DNA from: Candidatus Latescibacterota bacterium
Lineage (GTDB): Bacteria > Latescibacterota > UBA2968 > UBA8231
DNA: 64,000 nt
Assembly: GCA_022820485.1 (NCBI GenBank)
Contig: JAJEFJ010000103.1
Coordinates: 186,001-250,000 of the forward strand
Reading direction: 5' to 3'
Each line of letters starts with the position of its first letter. Position 1 is the first letter of the stretch. Made by a program: the position numbers and the translations under genes. Positions 26,118 through 35,640 of the stretch are shown piece by piece. The notes beneath the pieces are model-generated. The model saw only the letters and a program-made list of their open reading frames with translations. It made no database searches and had not been told where the DNA came from.

Positions 26118-26564
26118 TCACGGCCCCTCCAGCCAATCGACAAAAGCCGCTGGAGATTCGACCACCACGCGGCCGTTGAGCGACTCGTGTTCAAAGCCGC
26201 ACATTTGGTCGCCGACGAAGGCGAATACGCCGGTAGTTTGTGGGGTAAAGGCCAGCGCAAAGGTCAAATCGGGCACAGCCACCTGATGTAGGTCGAGATG
26301 GGGTAGGGCGAAGGTGTAGATGTAATCCCGGCTGGTCAGTTCGAGTTTGACTTCTATGCCAAGTGGAAGGTGTAACTCGTTCCCCGGCTTGATGATATCG
26401 TCGGCGGTCTGCAAGGTGCCGTCGGGGCCGGGGTAGCGGAATTGCCAAGTGTACTCTTCCCCGGTGATTTGGATGTGCAGCGGTCCTAGGGGCAGGGCGG
26501 GCGTGCAACCTTCCACCCCCAATAGGACCAGTCCCCAGAGCAAGAACCGGATATGGCCGCGCAT
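26118..26564 (-). CDS. COX2-like cupredoxin lipoprotein with incomplete CuA site
   Basis: 148 residues. A lipoprotein signal ends LLGVEGC, and the rest is the periplasmic domain of cytochrome oxidase subunit II (ITGEEYTWQFRYPG near the start, DQMCGFEHESLNGRVVV near the end). In CuA proteins the final motif is CxExCGxxHxxM; here only the second cysteine and the histidine remain, with Gly, Gln and Leu at the other ligand positions, and the upstream histidine is tyrosine. Normal binuclear CuA is therefore unlikely. It stands alone with no oxidase subunit I or cytochrome nearby, and is transcribed away from the next gene. It may be a copper carrier or a single-copper protein. Confidence 0.7.
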   Translation of the reverse strand: MRGHIRFLLWGLVLLGVEGCTPALPLGPLHIQITGEEYTWQFRYPGPDGTLQTADDIIKPGNELHLPLGIEVKLELTSRDYIYTFALPHLDLHQVAVPDLTFALAFTPQTTGVFAFVGDQMCGFEHESLNGRVVVESPAAFVDWLEGP

Positions 26565-26615
26565 GGCGTATCCTCTTCTCGAACAGTCGTTTAAGTCCAA
26601 TGCCTTAATGCAAAG

Positions 26616-26637
26616 TATTTGCGCTTAAACGCAAATA
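26616..26637. promoter_or_regulatory. Palindrome in a divergent intergenic region, candidate operator
   Basis: TATTTGCG (26616-26623) and CGCAAATA (26630-26637) are perfect 8-base arms around CTTAAA, a LacI-type operator-like pattern. It lies between the COX2-like gene (minus) and the gene starting at 26736 (plus), so one regulator could govern both. Confidence 0.5.
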
Positions 26638-26735
26638 AACTAGCCCGTCCCCGCCTGTCAAGCCGCTTTACACGCGCTCTTGATCTCCCTAAAATCACCC
26701 CACAACCCTCTACCAAATCTCTCAGGAGTATGGAC

Positions 26736-28673
26736 ATGCCCGCCATAACCGCCAATACCCCGCTCAACGCGCCAGCCCACTGGGCCGTGTGGCAGCGCCG
26801 CCTCTTCGACGCCTTGGATCAATCGGTGCAGCCTTTTCTTGACCACTTCACCCGCGAGGACGGCGAATTCATCTGGCAGGACGAGTGGGGCGGCGGCAGT
26901 CCCGACGATTTCTACGAGCCTTTTTTTAACTGGCCGCTCGTCTATCTGATGGGCGGCGGCGAGCACCTGTTGCACTTGGCCGACCGCCAGTGGGAGGCCA
27001 TCACCCGCCAACTGACCCGCTTGGGCACGGTCAGCAAGGAATACGGCATCCGCGAAGACCAGATGCACCAAGCCGAAAGCGACATCTGCTTTTACCACTT
27101 GTGCCTAGCCCATCCCAACGCCCCTCAACGAGTCGAACGGGCCTGTCGCTTTGCCGGCTTTTACCTCAACGAAGACCCCGAAGCGCAAAACTACGACCCC
27201 GAGCACAAAATCCTGCGCTCGGGCCTCAACGGCAGCCACGGCCCCTATTTCGCCCCGCTGGCCGAGCGCGACAAACAAAGTTACAATCCCTTGGGCGGCA
27301 GCATGGAAGTGTACAATCTGCCTTTTTTCGACTTGCCCGGCATTACCAGTGTGCAGGACTTGGCCGATCCGGCCAAAGCTCGCCTGATGGGGCAGACCCT
27401 GTTCGATCGCTGGCGTCAGGGCGATACGCCGACCAACTTGGCCGTCACCTCGCTGGTGACCAATGCCTTCTTGATTACCGGCGATGAAAAATACCGCGCT
27501 TGGGTGGTGGAATACACTGACGCTTGGGTGGAGCGCGCTCAGGCCAACGGCGGCATGTTGCCGGACAACGTCGGTCTTTCCGGCCAAGTGGGCGAATACT
27601 GCGCTGGCAACTGGTACGGCGGGCGCTACGGCTGGACCTTTCCGCACGGTTTTTTGACCTTGCAGAAAGCCACGCTCGACGCAGCGGCCAATGCCTACCT
27701 GTTGACCCGCAACCGGGCCTATCTCGACCTGCCGCGCCAGCAGATGGACCGCATCTTGGAACAAGGGCGCATGGAGGATATCCGCGACCAGTACATGAGC
27801 GTGGCCGAGCGCTGGGCGAGCCAATTTGCCGCTATGGGCGAAAAAAGCGAGACCTTGCTGGTGCCCTACCGCTACGGCGACGCCGGCTGGTTCGACTGGC
27901 AGCCCATGAGTCCGGTGTACCCGGTGACGCTGTGGAATCTGTCCATGGACGAGGGCGACTGGGAGCGCATGGAGGCCATTCGGCAAAAAGAAGCGTTCGA
28001 CTGGGCCGCGGTGTTCCCCTTTCACAACAAAGAGGACTCGGGCCACGAAGCCCCTTGGGTGCGCTTTTTGGCCGGGGCCAATCCGGCCTATCCAGAGCAA
28101 ATGTTGCAGGCTACGTACCAAGTGGCTGGTCGCCGCTTGGCCCAAATGCACGCGGACCAAGACGTGGGTACCCGCCACCACGTCCACCACTGGCAATGGG
28201 GCAATCCGGTCTCTTCCGAAGCGCTCATCCAGCTTACTATGGGCGGCCCGCAACCCATCTACAACGGCGGTCTGCTGCACGCCCGTCTGCGCTACTTTGA
28301 CGCCCAGCGCCGCCGCCCCGGCTTGCCCGAAGATGTCGGTGCCTTGGTGGAAAAGCTCGAAGCAAACCGCACGGTCGTGCGCTTGGTCAATTTGAACCAC
28401 AACGAGGGCCGGGAACTGGTCATTCAGGGCGGCGCTTTTGGCGAGCACCGCTTTGGTCGGGTTGCGTACCACAGTCGCACCAGCGAGTACCCGGGCTGGA
28501 TGGGCGGCTATGCCGGAACGTACGCAGCGCCGCCCTTGGAGACTGAGGAGCGCCAGCTCGCCGTTGATGACAAGCACCTGAACATCACTTTACCGCCTCA
28601 TTGCGAAATTACCCTCGATCTGGAAACCCAGCGCTACGTCAATGAGCCTTCGCACCACGCTGGGCCGTTTTAG
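26736..28673 (+). CDS. Large protein of unknown function, possibly an alpha/alpha-barrel carbohydrate-active enzyme
   Basis: 645 residues without signal peptide or membrane segment. I do not recognise a characterised family. Visible features: many aromatic and acidic residues, helix-rich stretches such as FFNWPLVYLMGGGEHLLHLADRQ in shorter form, tryptophan-rich patches (WGGGSPDDFYEPFFNWP, WYGGRYGWTFPHG) and a beta-rich C-terminal part from about residue 540. Alternating helices with conserved W, D, E and H resemble (alpha/alpha)6-barrel glycoside hydrolases and lyases, but no catalytic motif can be named. AGGAG at 26724 is correctly spaced for ATG 26736 and too close for ATG 26730. Confidence 0.6.
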   Translation: MPAITANTPLNAPAHWAVWQRRLFDALDQSVQPFLDHFTREDGEFIWQDEWGGGSPDDFYEPFFNWPLVYLMGGGEHLLHLADRQWEAITRQLTRLGTVSKEYGIREDQMHQAESDICFYHLCLAHPNAPQRVERACRFAGFYLNEDPEAQNYDPEHKILRSGLNGSHGPYFAPLAERDKQSYNPLGGSMEVYNLPFFDLPGITSVQDLADPAKARLMGQTLFDRWRQGDTPTNLAVTSLVTNAFLITGDEKYRAWVVEYTDAWVERAQANGGMLPDNVGLSGQVGEYCAGNWYGGRYGWTFPHGFLTLQKATLDAAANAYLLTRNRAYLDLPRQQMDRILEQGRMEDIRDQYMSVAERWASQFAAMGEKSETLLVPYRYGDAGWFDWQPMSPVYPVTLWNLSMDEGDWERMEAIRQKEAFDWAAVFPFHNKEDSGHEAPWVRFLAGANPAYPEQMLQATYQVAGRRLAQMHADQDVGTRHHVHHWQWGNPVSSEALIQLTMGGPQPIYNGGLLHARLRYFDAQRRRPGLPEDVGALVEKLEANRTVVRLVNLNHNEGRELVIQGGAFGEHRFGRVAYHSRTSEYPGWMGGYAGTYAAPPLETEERQLAVDDKHLNITLPPHCEITLDLETQRYVNEPSHHAGPF

Positions 28674-28700
28674 ACAGCAAGACGCGTCAGCAGGGATGAT

Positions 28701-31700
28701 ATGAATGCGTGCAACGGACTGGCGTACAGGCTGTTAGCCCTCGTCGTGCTAGCAACCGCTTGGGCCGTGGCCGCCGAGGAACCTCCCGCGTTAAAAGCGT
28801 TGGTCGTGTTCGGCAAATTCAAAGGTGAGCTACCGGGAGTGGATGCACCGCCGACTTGGGCGGGAGATATTTTCGATCCTGAGCGCCCGGGCAGCTTTAG
28901 CCACTTTTACGATGAGATGTCCTTTGGGCAGCATCGCGTCCGCGGCGAGATCGCTCCGCGCTGGTATGAGGCCGAGCAAACCGCCGAGTACTATGCCGCC
29001 GACAATCGGCTAGAAAAGGGTAAATTCTCCGAGTTGGCCTTGGATATCCTGCAAAAAGCCGATCGAGATATAGACTTTGCGCGATTTGATAATGACGGGC
29101 CAGATGGGATCCCCAACTCCGGCGACGACAATGGGGTCGCGGATTTGGTGTTTCTGGTGATGGCTTCCATCCCCCGCAATGTCTTGATCGGCGCGGCTAC
29201 GGGCATCTCCCATTTAGGATTTGCAGAGATATATGAGACCAGCGATTCGGGCGCGAAAGGCCGACCAATACGGGTGCATCCCGATCGGGGGACTCTACAA
29301 CAGGGGCGAACTTTTGCCGAAACAGTGGGCATTATGTGTCATGAGTATGGCCATGTGCTGGGATTGACGGACCTGTACGATGTGGATTTTATCGCGCAAG
29401 CGGAGCCGCGCGGCCCGGAAGACGATTCGGCCGGAATTGGCAAGTGGGGATTGATGGGGTGGGGAGCTCTCGGTTGGCGCGGGGAAGGGCCGAATAGCCT
29501 GTCGGCGGTTAGTCGCTGGCAGTTGAATTGGGTCGATGTGGAAGAGCCATCGCAATTTTCGCAGATGATCCGCTTAGAGGCTATATCGACGGGGGGCAAG
29601 GTATTCAAAATCCCCTTGGGAGCCAAGGAGTTTTTTCTACTGGAGTATCGGCGCAAGGACGGGTCGTACTACGACCGTTACATCCCTGCGGAGGGCTTGT
29701 TGATATGGCACGTCATTTGGCACGGTGCCGGGCCTAAGCCCTACGAGGCCGATTTGGAGTGCGCGGATGGGCGCTGGCAGGGGAGAGGGTATCCGGCTGG
29801 CGAAGTGGCCGACCCGTTGGCGGGTGGCGACAATCTGGATTTTTGGGCGCACGACCAAGACTATGCCCACGCACACGGGGGTAATCTCGGCGACGCGACC
29901 GACCCATTTGACGGTGTCCGCTTTAGGGCGTTTACGCCGGAGACCAATCCCAACAGCGATAGTCAATACGGCGACAGCGGCGTATATCTGGAGCAGATCC
30001 AAATCGCCGACCGGATGCTCACCGCCCAACTGACGATGCCGCCGGTGAATATCGTCGTCGAGTCGGTCGAGTGGGTGGATGCCGACCGCGATGGGATCTT
30101 CTTGGCTGGCGAACCGGTGGAGTGCGTTCTTGCGTTGACCAATGCCGGTTTGATCAGGTCGGACTCACTGCACGTATCCTTGCGGAGCGCGGATGCCGAT
30201 GTCGTCATAGCGCAGCAAACGACCTCATATCCCGGACTTGGGGCCGACAAGACGACTCGGGGGCCGGGCAGCATTGGCTATCCGCGCTTCTCATTTGACC
30301 CGGAGATCGCCGATGGCCATACGGCGGAGTTTACCTTGGAAGTGGCCATGGGCGACGAGATCGTGCGGCGGCACGCTCTTAGGGCGACTGGTAGCTCCGC
30401 CAAAGTCGAGATCGAGCAGGTGGCCGTAATCGACACGGCTGGCAATGGCGATGGGCGCGTACAGCGCGGCGAATTTGTGCGGTTGGGACTGACGTTGGCT
30501 CCCAAAAGGCCGGAGTTCTTTGCACTTGCGACCTTTACCTTGCGCCCAGTTGATGAGCGGGTGATGCTGGTGGGGGAGCCTGAAGTGGAATTCTCACCCC
30601 AATCAGCGCCGATCACCAGCAAACACAATCCAGAGTTTTTGGTCCGGGGCGATGTCTCAGCGGGGTCGTGTCTTGCATTTGAGCTTGTGACTAGCACGGC
30701 GTACGGGACGTGGAAGGATACGCTGGTCGTGCGCGTAAGCGAGGGCGACGACGCGACGCCTCCGAGGATTGGATACCCACATTTTACCATCAGCCGCAAC
30801 CTCCTGCGCGTGGCGGTGCCGACGAGCGAGTTGTTGGACGGCAGTGCTATAGCTGCTGCGTGGGTGGTCGTGCACGACGCCAAAAGCGCCGCGCCGATAA
30901 CCGAAATCCCCTTGCGTTGGGACGATGGGCTGTGGATTGGGGATTGGACGGGTGCGCCGGGGCAAACGCTGCGCTTGCGGTTGGTCGCTGTCGATCAACG
31001 CGGCAACCAAAGTGCAGGTGCGCTGGCCGATGCGCACATCCCGCCGATGGCACAGGCGGTGTCTGTCGGTCCTTGGCAAGCAGTGGACTTGCCCGCAGGC
31101 GATGCGTTTGGTGTGCTGGACATGTATTTCGCCCCGAACGACCCCGAGGTGCTCTACGCAGCGCGTCGAGATGGCGTATGGCGCAGTAGCGATGGTGGGG
31201 TGAGTTGGGGCGCGACCGGGATGATGGATTACCAGCGACCGCTGTTTGTAGATGCCCATACGCCGTGGCGGGTGTACGTTCAACCCAATCTGGTCAGCGC
31301 GGACGGCGGGGAGACGTGGGATAAACTGGATATTCCGGGGGCGGCCCCGGCCTTGGTCGCCACGGAAGACGTGGGGCGGCACGGGCTGCTATACGCCACT
31401 AGCGGCGGGGAGGATGAAGACCTGCTCGTCTCCGCGGATAGGGGTGCCTCGTGGCGAGTTGTGGGTATGCGCGGTCTTTTTGAGGTGCGCGTCCATCCAC
31501 AGGTGGCCGGGCTGATCTACGGACGCCGGGATTCCAGCTTGTATTACAGCGCGGACGGCGGTAGTACATGGGACGAGCAGCGTCTGCCACGCCATTTTCG
31601 GCGCATCCTGCCCGACCCGTGGGAGCCGGGTGGATTGTACGCGACCTCGGGCGATACTCTGTGGTATAGCGCGGATCGCGGCGGTCGTTGGCAGCCTCTT

Positions 31701-33341
31701 GCACCGCAGTCGAGCGAAAGGTGGCCCTTTATTAAAATTGCGCCTTCTCGCCGTCGCCAAGGGCTTGTTTTTGCTTGGGAGAGCAGCGGCTTACGTAGCA
31801 AATTATGGCGCTCTGAGGACAGTGGCAGGCATTGGAGTGCTATGAGTTCGGTGTCTTACGCCCGCGTCGATACGCTCATAGCCAGTCCTCACGATGCCGA
31901 TCATCTGTACATGATAGATCGCTTTTTTCGCCGCTCGGCAACGCTGTGGGAGACCCGCGACGCTGGGGAGACTTGGCAGCAGATTCACATGCCGAATGAG
32001 AGTACTTTTATCGGGGTCGTCAAAAGCGATGGGGGAGGGGATTTCTTTGCTGGCTCCGAGCGATGGCTCAAGGTGCGCGAGGATTTGGCGTTAGTCTATT
32101 GGAATCCGGCACTCTTAGTAAGCCGAAATGCCGGTAGGGCTTGGGAGTGGATTACGAGGATCGGATTCCTCAAAAGTTCTTGGTCCATCTATCGCTATGA
32201 TACCATCGAAGCCTTTGCTGTACACTCCGAGCACATCATAGCCCATACCGGACAGGGATATGTACGCAGCGGCGATGGCGGCCAAATGTGGGAACGATTT
32301 GACCCGCCCGGAGATAGAGGCAGCGCGGGTTCCTATGCGGTAATAGCGGTGGATCCGCACGACCCCTCGGTGTGGTGGCGGAGTCTGCGCGGAGTATGGC
32401 GGAGCACGGATGGCGGCACCACTTGGGAAGAGCGCGGTCCCATCGCCGGGCTTTACGATAGGCGGGGCCGTTCAACTGTCCTATTGGTCTCTGGCGAGGA
32501 GGCAGGAGCACGCGGCCTCATACTAGACCCAAGCCGCGAAGGCCATGTGGCGGTTGCCGCCGGTAATACGGTGTGGAACAGTACCGACGCCGGGCAAACG
32601 TGGCGACCGCTCGCCGTGCTCAATACTGAGGGATTGAGGGTGGAAGCGCTGGCGGCTCATCCCGAGTTTTTTTCTCGTTGGTACGCCGCCACTAAGGGCG
32701 ATGTCTATGTGTCCAATGACGCGGGAAGATCGTGGTTAAAGACGCTGGTTTTACGGGAAGGGCCGGCGTACTCGGACGATAGGTGGTTTTTGCAAGGTCG
32801 GCGATTGCGCATTCGCTTTGCACCGCAAGACCCAAACCGGGTGTTCGTCACCGACGGTCCCAAGCTGTTTGAATCGCGGGACGGGGGGCAGCGTTGGCGC
32901 GATATTGGGCAGAGCTTGGGGGGCTATCCGTGGTTTAACGATGTGGCGATCCATCCGGCGACGCCTGAGTGGGTGTATGCGGCGACGCCACGGGGCTTGT
33001 TCCGCTTGCGATCTGAAGGCATTGATACGGCGGTCCGAGACGCTTCTGTCGTCGCGTTGCCGGCTGCGTCTGCATTGCTGCCGAACTACCCCAATCCGTT
33101 TAACAGTAGGACGATCCTGCGCTACCGGCTAGCCCGCGCTGGTGTGGCAGAATTAGTTGTCTATGACCTGTTGGGTCAACGGGTGCGGACCATTGCCAAG
33201 GGAGTGCAGCCAGCCGGCGAATATCGAATACTGTGGGACGGGCGAGATGAAGAAGAACGGCTGGTGGGCAGTGGCGTATATCTATTGAGACTAAAAGCCG
33301 GAGACGAGGAGCACACTGGAAAATCCATATTAATACGCTGA
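28701..33341 (+). CDS. Secreted M6-type metalloprotease with Asp-box propellers and type IX-like C-terminal domain
   Basis: 1546 residues. Signal peptide (LLALVVLATAWAVAAEE), M6 immune-inhibitor-A-like protease domain to about residue 440 with the zinc motif HEYGH at 214-218 and the downstream TDLYDVD, then beta-sandwich regions, then propellers with thirteen Asp-box (S/TxDxGxxW) repeats such as RSSDGGVSW and NSTDAGQTW between about residues 820 and 1430. The last 90 residues, NYPNPFN onward with LGQRVRT and GxYxxxWDG elements, form the FlgD-like sorting module of type IX secretion. It should be secreted and surface-attached or released, degrading protein. No operon partner is obvious. Confidence 0.85.
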   Translation: MNACNGLAYRLLALVVLATAWAVAAEEPPALKALVVFGKFKGELPGVDAPPTWAGDIFDPERPGSFSHFYDEMSFGQHRVRGEIAPRWYEAEQTAEYYAADNRLEKGKFSELALDILQKADRDIDFARFDNDGPDGIPNSGDDNGVADLVFLVMASIPRNVLIGAATGISHLGFAEIYETSDSGAKGRPIRVHPDRGTLQQGRTFAETVGIMCHEYGHVLGLTDLYDVDFIAQAEPRGPEDDSAGIGKWGLMGWGALGWRGEGPNSLSAVSRWQLNWVDVEEPSQFSQMIRLEAISTGGKVFKIPLGAKEFFLLEYRRKDGSYYDRYIPAEGLLIWHVIWHGAGPKPYEADLECADGRWQGRGYPAGEVADPLAGGDNLDFWAHDQDYAHAHGGNLGDATDPFDGVRFRAFTPETNPNSDSQYGDSGVYLEQIQIADRMLTAQLTMPPVNIVVESVEWVDADRDGIFLAGEPVECVLALTNAGLIRSDSLHVSLRSADADVVIAQQTTSYPGLGADKTTRGPGSIGYPRFSFDPEIADGHTAEFTLEVAMGDEIVRRHALRATGSSAKVEIEQVAVIDTAGNGDGRVQRGEFVRLGLTLAPKRPEFFALATFTLRPVDERVMLVGEPEVEFSPQSAPITSKHNPEFLVRGDVSAGSCLAFELVTSTAYGTWKDTLVVRVSEGDDATPPRIGYPHFTISRNLLRVAVPTSELLDGSAIAAAWVVVHDAKSAAPITEIPLRWDDGLWIGDWTGAPGQTLRLRLVAVDQRGNQSAGALADAHIPPMAQAVSVGPWQAVDLPAGDAFGVLDMYFAPNDPEVLYAARRDGVWRSSDGGVSWGATGMMDYQRPLFVDAHTPWRVYVQPNLVSADGGETWDKLDIPGAAPALVATEDVGRHGLLYATSGGEDEDLLVSADRGASWRVVGMRGLFEVRVHPQVAGLIYGRRDSSLYYSADGGSTWDEQRLPRHFRRILPDPWEPGGLYATSGDTLWYSADRGGRWQPLAPQSSERWPFIKIAPSRRRQGLVFAWESSGLRSKLWRSEDSGRHWSAMSSVSYARVDTLIASPHDADHLYMIDRFFRRSATLWETRDAGETWQQIHMPNESTFIGVVKSDGGGDFFAGSERWLKVREDLALVYWNPALLVSRNAGRAWEWITRIGFLKSSWSIYRYDTIEAFAVHSEHIIAHTGQGYVRSGDGGQMWERFDPPGDRGSAGSYAVIAVDPHDPSVWWRSLRGVWRSTDGGTTWEERGPIAGLYDRRGRSTVLLVSGEEAGARGLILDPSREGHVAVAAGNTVWNSTDAGQTWRPLAVLNTEGLRVEALAAHPEFFSRWYAATKGDVYVSNDAGRSWLKTLVLREGPAYSDDRWFLQGRRLRIRFAPQDPNRVFVTDGPKLFESRDGGQRWRDIGQSLGGYPWFNDVAIHPATPEWVYAATPRGLFRLRSEGIDTAVRDASVVALPAASALLPNYPNPFNSRTILRYRLARAGVAELVVYDLLGQRVRTIAKGVQPAGEYRILWDGRDEEERLVGSGVYLLRLKAGDEEHTGKSILIR

Positions 33342-33347
33342 GTTGTT

Positions 33348-33968
33348 CTACAAAGCGTCTAGGACGACTGCGACCTGTTCTTCAGTAGGTGTGCTGCCGT
33401 CGAGGATCAGGTCTGCGTAGCGGGCAGTTGGCTGGACGTGGCGGCGGTACATGGGGCGGACCTGATCTTGGTATTGGGTGCGAATTGAGGCGGGGGAACG
33501 GCCGCGCTCGACGCGGTCGCGGGCGAGGCGGCGCTCCAAGCAGACCGCGTCGGCAGCAGTGACGAAGAGGCGCAGGTGGTAGAGGGCGTTGATGTCGGGC
33601 CAGTAGAGGGCGAAGAGGCCCTCGACGAGCAAGAAGTCGGTGGGGGTGAGGCTCTGTTGGTGCGCTTGGCGCGTGTGGGTGGCAAAGTCGTACACGGGGA
33701 TTTTGACGCGGCGACCAGCGGCTAGCTGGCGAATATCTGCGGCGAGGCGCTGGTGGTCCATGGCCTCGGGGGCGTCGAAGTTGACGCGGGCTCTTTCTGC
33801 CAAGGAGAGGTCGGCTAAGTCGCGGTAGTAAGAGTCTAGGGAGAGCACGGTGGCCGAGCCGGGCAGGCGGGTCTGGAGGGCGCGGGCGAGCGTGGTCTTA
33901 CCGGCACCGGATGGTCCGGCTAGGCCGATGAGGCGGGGCGGCCCTTTAGCTTTGGAACCAAGCGGCAA
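33348..33968 (-). CDS. Uridine kinase-like P-loop kinase
   Basis: 206 residues with Walker A GPSGAGKTT, the nucleoside-kinase element LDSYYRD, the base-site segment FDAPEAMD and VEGLFALYW, all in the uridine kinase/phosphoribulokinase order. It should phosphorylate uridine/cytidine or a related small molecule. No ATG is available; the TTG at 33968, giving a 23-base overlap with the PolX-like gene, is the earliest plausible start in frame. It ends seven bases from the convergent protease gene. Confidence 0.82.
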   Translation of the reverse strand: MPLGSKAKGPPRLIGLAGPSGAGKTTLARALQTRLPGSATVLSLDSYYRDLADLSLAERARVNFDAPEAMDHQRLAADIRQLAAGRRVKIPVYDFATHTRQAHQQSLTPTDFLLVEGLFALYWPDINALYHLRLFVTAADAVCLERRLARDRVERGRSPASIRTQYQDQVRPMYRRHVQPTARYADLILDGSTPTEEQVAVVLDAL

Positions 33969-35640
33969 TGGCTTCGCGGCTGAGCGCGTTGGGGATGTCG
34001 GCGGCGCTGAGCCAGCCCTTGCGGGCGATGCCGATGCCGTAGCCGAGATGGTCTAGGCCACCGACGCTGTGGGCGTCGGTGTTGACGGCGATTTGGACGC
34101 CGTGGTCGCGTGCCTTTTTGGCGTGTCGCCAGTCGAGGTCGAGCCGCGACGGATGGGCGTTGATTTCGAGGGCGACCCCACAGCGGGCGGCGGCTTCGAT
34201 GATCGAGTCGATATCGACGGCGTAGCCTTCGCGGTCGAGGAGCAAGCGCCCGGTTGGATGGCCGACGATGGTGGTCGCCGGATGCTCGATGGCGCGGACG
34301 ATGCGGGCGGTCATGGCGTCGCGGCTCAGGTTGAACTGCGAATGGACCGAGGCGACTACGAAATCGAATTGGGCGAGCAGGTCGTCGTCGTAGTCAAGCG
34401 AGCCGTCGCTGAGGATATCCGATTCAATGCCCTTGAAGATACGGAAGGGGGCCAATTCCTCGTTGAGCTGGTCGATTTCCTCCCACTGGCGCTGGACGTC
34501 CTCAACGCGAAGTCCTCCGGCGTAGGCCGCGGCTTGGCTGTGGTCGGCAATGCCCATGTACTCAAAGCCTCGGTCTCGCACGGCGCGGCCCATGGCCTCT
34601 AGACTGTCAACCCCATCCGAATAGGTCGAATGCACGTGGAGCATGCCGCGAATGTCGGCAGTCGTTACCAACTCGGGCAGTGTGTCGGCGGCTGCGGCTT
34701 CGACTTCGCCTTGGTTTTCGCGCAACTCCGGCGGGATGTAGGCGAGGCCCAAGGCGGCGAACAAAGCCGCTTCATCTGCGCACTCAATGCGCTCGTCGCC
34801 GCGCCAGAGACCGCGTTCGTCGAGGACTAGCCCGCGCTCGGCAGCCTTGGCGCATAGTGCGGCGCGGTGTTCCTCGCTGCCTGTGTAGTAGTGTAGGGCT
34901 GCGGGGAAGGCATCGTCTGGGACTACGTGCAAGTTGGCTTGTAGCCCGCTGGACAGTCGCCCTGTGCCCGGCGCGAGGACTTCGGCGATATCCGGGTGGG
35001 CGACAAAAGCCGCAGTCGCGGCCTCGGCGTCGGTGGTGCTGATTACGAAGTCGAGCTGTTGAACCGTCTCTCGCGCTCGACGCAGTTCTCCGGTGACGGC
35101 GAACTGCTGCGCGTGGGAGCGCAAAACGGCGAGCAGGCTTTGGGCGCTTTGGTGTGCGGTATCGACGCGGCAGTGGCCCTCGTGGGCGCGAATGAACTCG
35201 ACGCCCTTGAGAATGGTTGCTTGGGTTTTGGGACCAAAGCCCTTGAGGGCGGCAAGTTGGCCGTCGCGACAGGCTTGTTCGAGGGCGTCGAGGGTCTCAA
35301 TGCCGAGGGCCTTGCGGATGGCGACGATCTTGCGAGGACCCAAGCCGGGGACCCGCAGCATGTCGAGCAGACCCCCGGGCGTTGCGGCGCGCAGCTTTTC
35401 ATAGGCTTGGGCCGTGCCGGTGTCGGCCAACTCGGCGACTAGCTCGGCCACGCTTTCGCCGATACCTTTGACCTCGGTTAGAGTTCCGGCGGCGAGAAGT
35501 TCGTCGAGGGGGGATGTTAGGGTTTCGAGCGCGCGCACGGCATTGGCGTAGGCGCGAACCCGGAAGGGGGAGGCTCCGCTGAGTTCGAGGAGGGTGGCGT
35601 ACTCTTCGACAAAATCCGCTGCGATCCGGGCCGTTATCAT
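33946..35640 (-). CDS. PolX-like protein: PHP phosphoesterase intact, polymerase palm degenerate
   Basis: 564 residues: N-terminal helix-hairpin-helix segments (VKGIGESVAELV, VPGLGPRKIVAI, LKGFGPKTQ), a family-X polymerase palm and a C-terminal PHP domain from about residue 333. PHP metal ligands are intact (HVHSTYSDG, IADHSQ, GIESDI, SVHSQF, NTDAHS). In the palm, the usual GDLD aspartate pair reads QQLD (residues 194-197) and the third aspartate, normally VDL, is NL (236-237), so DNA synthesis is unlikely. The remaining PHP domain suggests a 3'-5' nuclease or phosphatase role in repair. Its start overlaps the next gene by ATGA. Confidence 0.82.
   Translation of the reverse strand: MITARIAADFVEEYATLLELSGASPFRVRAYANAVRALETLTSPLDELLAAGTLTEVKGIGESVAELVAELADTGTAQAYEKLRAATPGGLLDMLRVPGLGPRKIVAIRKALGIETLDALEQACRDGQLAALKGFGPKTQATILKGVEFIRAHEGHCRVDTAHQSAQSLLAVLRSHAQQFAVTGELRRARETVQQLDFVISTTDAEAATAAFVAHPDIAEVLAPGTGRLSSGLQANLHVVPDDAFPAALHYYTGSEEHRAALCAKAAERGLVLDERGLWRGDERIECADEAALFAALGLAYIPPELRENQGEVEAAAADTLPELVTTADIRGMLHVHSTYSDGVDSLEAMGRAVRDRGFEYMGIADHSQAAAYAGGLRVEDVQRQWEEIDQLNEELAPFRIFKGIESDILSDGSLDYDDDLLAQFDFVVASVHSQFNLSRDAMTARIVRAIEHPATTIVGHPTGRLLLDREGYAVDIDSIIEAAARCGVALEINAHPSRLDLDWRHAKKARDHGVQIAVNTDAHSVGGLDHLGYGIGIARKGWLSAADIPNALSREAIAAWFQS

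Noticed and set aside
27105..28577. Open frame of 490 codons on the minus strand
   Set aside because: Antisense shadow of the large unknown gene at 26736, which has the better ribosome site and codon pattern.
34069..34602. Plus-strand open frame opposite the PolX-like gene
   Set aside because: Antisense shadow with no motif.
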